NCBI RefSeq assembly: GCF_031598375.1
Contig: NZ_CP123872.1
Span: 2,786,501 to 2,850,500, forward strand
Source of the DNA: Temperatibacter marinus
GTDB taxonomy: Bacteria; Pseudomonadota; Alphaproteobacteria; Sphingomonadales; Kordiimonadaceae
Direction: 5' to 3'
Length of the DNA: 64,000 nucleotides
The notes beneath the pieces were generated by a model. That model made no database searches. It saw only the letters and a program-made list of their open reading frames with translations, and was not told where the DNA came from. The position numbers were made by a program, and so were the translations under genes. Positions 57,910-64,000 of the stretch are shown here, one piece after another (positions within the stretch are counted from its first letter, which is position 1; each line of letters starts with the position of its first letter).

Positions 57910-58401
57910 TTAGGCGTGATCTTTCAATAAGCGTTGTTTCTGCTTATTCCAATCCCGTTGCTTTTCAGTTTCACGCTTGTCATGTAGGTTCTTACCCTTC
58001 GCGAGGCCAAGTTCTAACTTCGCACGCCCTTTATCATCAAAATATAAAGTTAAAGGTACCAATGTCATACCACTTCTTTGAACAGAGCCCCCTAGCCGAC
58101 TAATCTCTCGCTTGTGCATCAGTAGCTTTCGAGGTCTACGAGGAGAATGATTGAAGCGGTTGCCATGAGAGAATTCTGGAATATGAGCATTGATCAGCCA
58201 TAACTCTCCGTCTTTTTCTTCTGCATAGGCATCTTGAATGTTTGCTTTACCGTTGCGCAAGGATTTTACTTCTGTTCCTTGCAAAAGAATGCCTGCTTCG
58301 AAAGCATCTTCAATAAAAAAGTTATGCCGCGCTTTTCTGTTGTCAGCCGCGATCTTAACTTTATTGCCAACGGTTTTTGATTTTTTTCTCGGCGGTGCCA
58401 T
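57910..58401 (-). CDS. smpB: SsrA-binding protein SmpB
   Basis: Partner of tmRNA in trans-translation that rescues stalled ribosomes. 163 residues with the family signatures [40 protein letters not shown] and [20 protein letters not shown], a beta-barrel core and a basic C-terminal tail ([20 protein letters not shown]). The tmRNA gene itself is not seen in this window. Directly downstream of dapA (20 bases), a common alphaproteobacterial pair. Confidence 0.97.
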   Translation of the reverse strand: MAPPRKKSKTVGNKVKIAADNRKARHNFFIEDAFEAGILLQGTEVKSLRNGKANIQDAYAEEKDGELWLINAHIPEFSHGNRFNHSPRRPRKLLMHKREISRLGGSVQRSGMTLVPLTLYFDDKGRAKLELGLAKGKNLHDKRETEKQRDWNKQKQRLLKDHA

Positions 58402-58421
58402 TCATTTTCTCGCTATACGCC

Positions 58422-59312
58422 CTATGAACTCGCGCTTGGGAGATCAAGATTTTCGATTAATTCTGATAATAATTTTTGACGAGCCGTCGTGAGAGGCTGA
58501 AGCGGCATCCTAACACGGCGATTACATAGCCCTAATATTTCCGCAGCAAATTTCGGACCAGCTGGGCTCGGCTCCATAAACATAGCATCATGCAACGGTA
58601 GAAGTTTATCTTGTAATTCCAAGGCTTTGGTATAATCCCCAGCGAGGGTTGCTTCTTGAAAAGCCGCACATAATGCGGGTGCAATATTTGATGTGACAGA
58701 AATGGCACCGATACCGCCCATAGCGTTAAAAGCCAGAGCTGTTGCATCTTCACCAGAAAATTGAAGGAATTCTGGCCCCATTATTTGTCGCGCCCATGTG
58801 GGACGTGCCAAATCACCTGTCGCATCTTTTACCCCAATAATATTTTCACAATCAGTAAAGAGGCGCTTCATCGTTTCATCTGTCATATCTATGACTGATC
58901 TTCCCGGAATATTATACATGATAATAGGAATTGAGATGGCGTCATTAATGGCTTTAAAATGCTGGTAAAGACCTTCCTGACTAGGTTTGTTATAATAGGG
59001 TGTGACAACCAGGACTGCATCTGCACCTGCTTGCTCTGCATAGAGCGCGAAATCAATGGCCTCTCTTGTTGAATTTGATCCCGCGCCAGCAATCACAGGG
59101 ACACGTCCAGCGGCAACATCAATACAAGTTTGCACAACTCTTTTATGTTCTTCATGGCTTAACGTTGGGCTTTCTCCCGTGGTACCAACGGGAACGAGGC
59201 CGTGTGTACCTTGTTTAATCTGCCAATCAACAAATTTTTCAAATGCCTTATAGTCCACATCGCCATTCTCTGTGAATGGAGTAATGAGTGCTGTGATTGA
59301 ACCTTTAAACAT
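58422..59312 (-). CDS. dapA: 4-hydroxy-tetrahydrodipicolinate synthase
   Basis: Condenses pyruvate and aspartate semialdehyde in lysine and diaminopimelate synthesis. 296 residues, a TIM barrel. [20 protein letters not shown] is the normal start (ATG at 59312 with GAGG seven bases upstream; an upstream frame adds 18 non-family residues). [14 protein letters not shown] near 42 binds substrate, [10 protein letters not shown] near 130 holds the catalytic Tyr, and [10 protein letters not shown] near 157 the Schiff-base Lys. Confidence 0.97.
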   Translation of the reverse strand: MFKGSITALITPFTENGDVDYKAFEKFVDWQIKQGTHGLVPVGTTGESPTLSHEEHKRVVQTCIDVAAGRVPVIAGAGSNSTREAIDFALYAEQAGADAVLVVTPYYNKPSQEGLYQHFKAINDAISIPIIMYNIPGRSVIDMTDETMKRLFTDCENIIGVKDATGDLARPTWARQIMGPEFLQFSGEDATALAFNAMGGIGAISVTSNIAPALCAAFQEATLAGDYTKALELQDKLLPLHDAMFMEPSPAGPKFAAEILGLCNRRVRMPLQPLTTARQKLLSELIENLDLPSASS

Positions 59313-59583
59313 GACATACCTCGCCAACTGAGTACTGAACTTAAACCTTAAAAATCTGCGCCACATTAGGGTGTTGCCCTAGAAAGCGCAAGTTTAAAGA
59401 GCCATTGATCATAAAAAGTTGACCCATGGCTATGGCAAAAAAATGGCAACTGTCAAAGGGAAGTAAAAAAGATAAAATACCCAAGATAAAAGACCAGCAT
59501 CCCAAGGATACTGATCTTCAAGTGAGGTCAGAAAGTATATCATAGTTCAATCATAGCCTTTCCAACCAGGAGAATAGAACGGT

Positions 59584-60192
59584 CTATTCAGATCGAGCTC
59601 TTTTCTTTTTATTTTTTTTACGCATCGTCTTCACTCCCTTTTTAAGGGCTTTCTTTGTTTCTTTCAGCGAGACCAAGCCATCTCCATTCCTATCAGCTCT
59701 TTTAAATCTTTTAACGGCCCGTTTCGAGAATTCCTCAAGACTGATAGCTTCATCCCCGTCACGGTCCATACGAGCAATCATTCCCATACGCGTTGGCTTC
59801 TTTTTGAGCTTCTTCTCTGCATGCTGCTTTTCATGCTGCATTTCCTCTCTCTTTGCCTGAAGTCTTTTGCGCAGAGGATTCATCTCTCCAGCCCCGATCA
59901 TCTGACGAAGCTTTGACAAATCTTGGGGCAACTCCTCTAAGACAATTTTACCATCCTTATTCACATCAATCTTCGAAAAATTATGGCTTACTTGCTCCAT
60001 CATTTCAGCGTGGGAAATAGACCCATCCCCATTGAGATCTCTTTTAGCAAAAGAAGTTTCAATATGTTCAAGCATTTTCTTACGCATTTCTTTGCGCTTC
60101 ATCTTGTGATCATCCGCGGTTAGACCGGAAAGGCCTGTCACTGAGACGGAAAGAATAACCCCTACTGTCAGTGTTTTGATTTTCTTATTCAT
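59584..60192 (-). CDS. Exported EF-hand calcium-binding protein
   Basis: A 202-residue protein with a signal-like N-terminus of about 25 residues and four EF-hand loops: DLNGDGSISHAE near 52, DVNKDGKIVLEE near 76, DRDGDEAISLEE near 143 and DRNGDGLVSLKE near 167. The third has Glu where Gly is usual at loop position 6, so it may bind calcium poorly. The linker and C-terminus are very basic (KTMRKKNKKKRARSE). ATG at 60192 with AAAGGA upstream. Divergent from the diguanylate cyclase gene. Confidence 0.85.
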   Translation of the reverse strand: MNKKIKTLTVGVILSVSVTGLSGLTADDHKMKRKEMRKKMLEHIETSFAKRDLNGDGSISHAEMMEQVSHNFSKIDVNKDGKIVLEELPQDLSKLRQMIGAGEMNPLRKRLQAKREEMQHEKQHAEKKLKKKPTRMGMIARMDRDGDEAISLEEFSKRAVKRFKRADRNGDGLVSLKETKKALKKGVKTMRKKNKKKRARSE

Positions 60193-60378
60193 TGTTTGTC
60201 CTTTCAGTTGCAAAAATAAACGCCGCTTGTCAAATCTTAAGGATTGTCCTCGCTCTGAGCGTCTCTTATGGTACGAGGGCTCAAGAAGAAACCCTTCAAA
60301 AAAATAAAATGCACCGCTTTTGTTGCTTTATACGCTAATGCAGATTATAAGCGCAGAAGGGATAGTAGGCTGTGTAAA

Positions 60379-61341
60379 ATGAACTCATTAGATAAAATCG
60401 TAGCAGGCTTTTATAAGAAAATGGAATTGATGGGAATCATCCATGATCAAGAGCTGAATATTATTTATATGACGAACTTAGCAAAACAATTTTGCCAAGA
60501 TCAAGGCCTCTCAAATAATCCCACAGCCTCAGATTTTTTTGAAAAATTTCACGCCCTCTGCCTCAATCCAGAAGAGGTAGACAAAACCTTTAGATTTATA
60601 ACTCAACAAAGTGACCTTAAATATCAAGAAGAGATCCAAGGCCTTGAGGGTAAAGTATATCACCGCATCACTAAAACTCTCAAAGATGGCGCAGGCAATA
60701 CCTATAGGCACTGGGTTATTCGAGACTTCTCCGACTTTGTAGGAGATCAAGCGAATAATATCTATATTCAGGAGCAGTTGGAGTTACAGGCACAGCAGAA
60801 TGCGCATCTGGCAGAAGAATTATTCGACGCTCGTGAAGAGCTAGAACGGCTAGCGAATACGGACCCTTTGAGTGGGCTATTGAATAGACGTTCATTTATG
60901 AATGCTGCGACTGATCTTATAGCGACTGTTAAAGATACGCATAAAGTTTATGTCATGATGATAGATATTGACCACTTTAAGAGCATTAATGATACAAAGG
61001 GCCATGCAACTGGTGATCACTGTATATGTGTTGTGGCTGATCTATTGACTGCAAAGGCTCCAAAAGACAGCTTTGTCGGGCGATTAGGCGGGGAAGAATT
61101 TGCAATTATGTTGACCAGCGAGACCCAAACCCCACTTGAACAACTTGCTGAAACAATCAGGCAGTCACTCGAAAATGAGATGATCACGTTTGAAGCACAT
61201 ACGATAAACATGACCGTTTCAATTGGATTGAGCGCCTGTAAGAGCCATGAAGAAAAATGTGACCCAGCCTTGGATAGAGCTGATCAAGGCTTATATAAAG
61301 CGAAGGAAAATGGTAGAAACCAAATACACGCTGTTTTCTAA
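60379..61341 (+). CDS. Diguanylate cyclase with N-terminal PAS-like domain
   Basis: Makes cyclic di-GMP. Residues about 1-130 look like a PAS sensor (MGIIHDQELNIIYMTNLAKQ), then a coiled-coil linker (LELQAQQNAHLAEELFDARE), then GGDEF: DPLSGLLNRRSFM, VMMIDIDHFKSINDTKGHATGD and active-site RLGGEEFAIML. The inhibitory I-site RxxD upstream of GGEEF is absent (PKDS in that place), so product feedback is unlikely. The C-terminus DQGLYKAKENGRNQ is typical. No TM helix. The ATG at 60379 is chosen; an upstream in-frame ATG at 60268 would add 37 residues of low-complexity basic sequence. Confidence 0.9.
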   Translation: MNSLDKIVAGFYKKMELMGIIHDQELNIIYMTNLAKQFCQDQGLSNNPTASDFFEKFHALCLNPEEVDKTFRFITQQSDLKYQEEIQGLEGKVYHRITKTLKDGAGNTYRHWVIRDFSDFVGDQANNIYIQEQLELQAQQNAHLAEELFDAREELERLANTDPLSGLLNRRSFMNAATDLIATVKDTHKVYVMMIDIDHFKSINDTKGHATGDHCICVVADLLTAKAPKDSFVGRLGGEEFAIMLTSETQTPLEQLAETIRQSLENEMITFEAHTINMTVSIGLSACKSHEEKCDPALDRADQGLYKAKENGRNQIHAVF

Positions 61342-61405
61342 GGCACTGCCGTTTTTTTGCCGTTCTTCACGAGTAGAGTAATATATTAACTAGGAAAATC
61401 ATTCA

Positions 61406-61753
61406 ATGAGCAGAATATTATACATTCTTATTACTTTAACTCTCTTATGTCTTGCCCAACCTCTACAAGCAGATGATCCTATGAAACCTGCTAAAGAATC
61501 GGCTGCCATCAAAGAAGCCAAACGCCTTGCAAAAATTGGCGGGACTGCAATATATTGCAAAGAAGAGCCTGAAATCATGAATGAATTTGTAGATAAGGCT
61601 CGCACACATCTTCTCATGCTCGCCAAAGATAAATATGATCGTGTTTTTGCCACGGTTGATTTCAAAAATCTAATGACGGCATTCTCTGTAAAAAAGCCTG
61701 ACGTTAAATGTGAACAAACCATTCTTGATTTGAAAAAATTCCTCCGAAAATAA
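61406..61753 (+). CDS. Small exported hypothetical protein, 115 residues
   Basis: Not recognised. A signal peptide (RILYILITLTLLCLAQPLQA) is followed by a charged helical domain of about 93 residues with two Cys (IYCKEEPEI near 50 and VKCEQTILDL near 100) that could form a disulfide, as expected of a periplasmic protein. AGGAAAA lies upstream of the ATG. It is between the diguanylate cyclase and the metalloprotease genes in the same direction, but with its own gaps of 64 and 207 bp. Confidence 0.7.
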   Translation: MSRILYILITLTLLCLAQPLQADDPMKPAKESAAIKEAKRLAKIGGTAIYCKEEPEIMNEFVDKARTHLLMLAKDKYDRVFATVDFKNLMTAFSVKKPDVKCEQTILDLKKFLRK

Positions 61754-61825
61754 GCTGACTTTCTTTATTTTTCGATCAACCGTTTATTTCATAAGACGAG
61801 TCGAGTTTGTTCCGTAGATTAACTA

Positions 61826-61854
61826 TTGACTGTTCTTTTGATTCTTTCAATTAT
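61826..61854 (+). promoter_or_regulatory. Candidate promoter of the metalloprotease gene
   Basis: TTGACT (61826-61831), 17 bases, AATTAT (61849-61854). The -35 is good and the -10 weak. The untranslated region that follows contains an AAGCTC/GAGCTT hairpin near 61887-61904. Confidence 0.35.
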
Positions 61855-61960
61855 CACACTACTTCTACGTATCACGCCTCACAAGCTCTAGGGGGAGCTT
61901 GATGCGTAAGAATGGCTGATTGTGTTATCAGTCAGAAGAGGTTCAAATTTGGAGGATCAA

Positions 61961-64000
61961 ATGAAAACACTTGATAAAACACTAAAAGGGCTAATGACTT
62001 CTGTCGCTCTCCTTTCAATTACAGCTGTTGCTATGCCATCTGTTGCTTTTGATGACGGGGATAAGCCAGGGGAAGAAAAACCGAAAAAAGATAAGCCTAA
62101 AAAAGAAGATAATAAAAAGAAAGACGATAAAAAGTCTGACAAAAAGGCTGATGGCAAAGACGCCAAAAAAGACGGCAAGGATGCAAAAAAGAAAAAGAAG
62201 AAAAAAAAGAAAACGATTAGCGAAGTTACAAAAGACTTCACAGTCAAAGATGGTTTTTTCAAGCTTTATGAAGATCCTAAGACCGGCAAATTAAAAATGG
62301 AAATTTCCAAGGATCACCTTGGTAAAGAATTTATTTACAACTCTGTAATTTCTAATGGTGTTGTCGAAGGTGGCCACTTTACAGGTCAGTATCGTGCGAA
62401 TGCCGTAATGAAATTTGTTAAAGTTCGCGATACTATTGAATTGCACACTGTCAATACTAGCTTTCATTTTGATAAAGATCAGGCGATTGCACGCGCTGAA
62501 AAAGCCAACAGATCTGATGCTCTGAGCAAAATTTTAAAAATCGAAGCTAAGTCTAAAGACAAAAAAGCTTTCCTTGTTGATGCAACTGCCATCTTCAAAG
62601 GCGAAGGCCTTGATCCCATTAAACGCCTTGGCGGTCCTCGTCCGCGCCCGGGTCAATTCACTCTTGGTAAAATGAACCCAAAAAAGTCTAAGATTAATTT
62701 TGCCAAAAGCTTTAAAGACAATACAGCCGTTAAGGTTGATTATGTATATTCAACACCGCGCCCAACTGGACCAGCCAGTGCTGCTGTCGTCGATTCACGC
62801 AATGTAAATGTTAGTGTTCATCACGCTTTCGTAAGAATGCCAGAAGATAATGGTTTTATACCACGAATGGATGATCCACGTATTGGATATTTCCTAGATA
62901 GCGTGACTTCTTTAACTGATCGGAGTGCAACACCGTGGCGTGACATGGTTAATCGTTGGCATCTAGAGAAGAAAGATCCTACGCAGGCTGTTTCTGAGGT
63001 GAAAGAGCCAATAACATGGTGGATTGAGAACACCACACCGGTTGAATATCGTGATGTGATTAAAAAGGCTACTCTCGCTTGGAATGAAGCATTTGAATCA
63101 GCTGGCCTTAAAAATGCTATCGCCGTAAAAGTTCAGCCTGATGATGCTGATTGGACAGCAGAAGACATTAACTATAATGTACTTCGTTGGACATCTAGTC
63201 CTCAACCTCCTTTCGGCGGATATGGCCCAAGCTTTACAAACCCGCGTACTGGTCAAATCCTTGGCGCTGATATCATGCTTGAGTATAGCTTCATTACCAA
63301 TCGTGTAAACCAGAGCAAAATCTTTGAAAATGCCTTTATTAAAGAAGATCACGTTGACGAAGAAGCAAATGCATTCATGGCCAAACTTAATGACCATGCC
63401 AAACATTGTAACGCGTCTTATACGCTTCAAATGAACAACCTTGTGGGCCAGGCGCTTGCCGCTGCACAGGGACGCTCACCAGAAGAGTCTAAGAAAATCG
63501 TTGAAGAATCGCTTTATTATCTCATTCTTCATGAGGTTGGCCACACACTTGGTCTAAATCACAATATGAAAGCCACTCAAGCGCGTTCTTTCGCTGAAAA
63601 AGATGACATCAGCAAACAAGGCGATGGTCTTGTAGGTTCTGTTATGGATTACCCAGCGATTAACTTTGCCCCGAAGGGTAAAGATCAGGCCCACTATTAT
63701 ACAGTAAAGCCTGGTCCATATGATCACTGGGCAATTCAATTTGGCTATAGTCCTGACATGGAAGATCCTGCTAAACGTAAAGCTCTGCTTTCACGCTCGA
63801 CAGAACCTAAGCTTGCGTTCGGTAATGACGCCGATGATATGCGAGCTCCAGGTAAAGCTATTGACCCACGTGTAAACATCTACGATATGACAGATGATGC
63901 TGTTGCTTTCGCTAGCGAGCGTTTAGCCAGTGATAAAGCGGCCATGGAGACCCTCAAAGACAAAGTTCTTGGCGATGCTGATAACTATCAGTTCTTAAGA
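61961..64000 (+). CDS. Secreted zinc-dependent metalloprotease (DUF5117/DUF4953-like), 3' end outside window
   Basis: 680 codons are present and the frame is open at base 64000. A signal peptide of about 29 residues (ending SVAF) precedes an extremely lysine-rich segment (about 30-88, including nine Lys in a row) and then a beta-rich domain (MEISKDHLGKEFIYNSVIS). The zinc site HEVGHTLGLNHN is at about residue 524, followed by a Met-turn-like VMDYPAINFAP, as in metzincins. This arrangement fits the 'zinc-dependent metalloprotease' family with DUF5117 and DUF4953 domains, usually 800-900 residues. GGAGG lies five bases before the ATG. Confidence 0.88.
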   Translation, partial: MKTLDKTLKGLMTSVALLSITAVAMPSVAFDDGDKPGEEKPKKDKPKKEDNKKKDDKKSDKKADGKDAKKDGKDAKKKKKKKKKTISEVTKDFTVKDGFFKLYEDPKTGKLKMEISKDHLGKEFIYNSVISNGVVEGGHFTGQYRANAVMKFVKVRDTIELHTVNTSFHFDKDQAIARAEKANRSDALSKILKIEAKSKDKKAFLVDATAIFKGEGLDPIKRLGGPRPRPGQFTLGKMNPKKSKINFAKSFKDNTAVKVDYVYSTPRPTGPASAAVVDSRNVNVSVHHAFVRMPEDNGFIPRMDDPRIGYFLDSVTSLTDRSATPWRDMVNRWHLEKKDPTQAVSEVKEPITWWIENTTPVEYRDVIKKATLAWNEAFESAGLKNAIAVKVQPDDADWTAEDINYNVLRWTSSPQPPFGGYGPSFTNPRTGQILGADIMLEYSFITNRVNQSKIFENAFIKEDHVDEEANAFMAKLNDHAKHCNASYTLQMNNLVGQALAAAQGRSPEESKKIVEESLYYLILHEVGHTLGLNHNMKATQARSFAEKDDISKQGDGLVGSVMDYPAINFAPKGKDQAHYYTVKPGPYDHWAIQFGYSPDMEDPAKRKALLSRSTEPKLAFGNDADDMRAPGKAIDPRVNIYDMTDDAVAFASERLASDKAAMETLKDKVLGDADNYQFLR

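Noticed and set aside
59426-59545. Plus-strand 39-codon frame upstream of dapA (starts MAMAKKWQLS)
   Set aside because: No ribosome site and a composition explained by A-rich intergenic DNA.
61957-62262. Minus-strand Phe/Ser/Leu-rich frame opposite the metalloprotease N-terminus
   Set aside because: Antisense image of the lysine-rich tract; the plus strand has GGAGG, a signal peptide and a long open frame.

Overview
The window is a gene-dense stretch of a chromosome from a low-GC (roughly 40 percent by eye) alphaproteobacterium. The evidence is gene order and family content: rpsB-tsf-pyrH; a complete nuoA-N operon followed by birA-coaX-RNase J-mce-DUF1467-proS-lolC/E-lolD-dnaE; tig-clpP-clpX-lon-hupB leading into tRNA-Val/tRNA-Asp and nuoA; a short proS without the editing insertion; a DUF2336 protein, a DUF4170 protein and a 35-residue aa3-oxidase subunit IV-like protein. 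A marine order such as Kordiimonadales/Emcibacterales would fit, but this cannot be settled from the sequence alone. I see no insertion sequence, prophage, CRISPR array or rRNA.

Layout. 1-2840 (minus): pyrH (cut by the window edge), tsf and rpsB with a structured leader. 2900-4280 (plus): a YtrA-type GntR regulator with its own operator-like inverted repeat, followed by a 7-TM protein. 4282-8935 (minus): an unknown 103-residue protein, a NUDIX hydrolase and dnaE. 9023-31567 (minus): one long housekeeping run read from nuoA downward through complex I, BirA, CoaX, RNase J, methylmalonyl-CoA epimerase, ProS and the Lol lipoprotein exporter. 31.8-33.5 kb: two tRNA-Asp and two tRNA-Val copies flanking a BLUF blue-light sensor, then hupB. 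33.6-40.1 kb (minus): lon, clpX, clpP and a trigger factor with a histone-H1-like tail, i.e. a protein-quality-control block. 40.2-42.4 kb: tRNA-Leu, NAD(P)HX repair enzyme, tRNA-His. 42.6-44.5 kb (plus): glnB-glnA behind a good sigma-54 promoter. 44.7-54.8 kb: smaller units (two unknown proteins, parE, CPBP protease, DUF2336, a frameshifted sodium:alanine symporter, cytochrome c, MlaC, a double-ACT protein, DUF4170, a 59-residue protein, HspQ). 54.8-59.3 kb (minus): hemN with an FNR-type box, the mini subunit IV protein, a threonine dehydratase-like enzyme, a small membrane protein, smpB and dapA. 59.5-64 kb: an EF-hand protein, a PAS-GGDEF diguanylate cyclase, a small exported protein and a large secreted zinc metalloprotease that runs off the window.

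How the parts work together: most of the window is core physiology (respiration, translation, proteolysis, nitrogen assimilation, lipoprotein export). The regulatory signals I can support are a sigma-54 promoter for glnB-glnA, an FNR box for hemN, an autoregulatory-looking operator for the YtrA-like gene, a foldable rpsB leader and many intrinsic terminators. I did not find a convincing new multi-gene defence or metabolic system. The items most worth a second look are the G7 frameshift in the symporter, the lysine/alanine tail on trigger factor, the BLUF gene between duplicated tRNAs, the YtrA/7-TM pair without an ABC transporter, and several genes under 60 residues.
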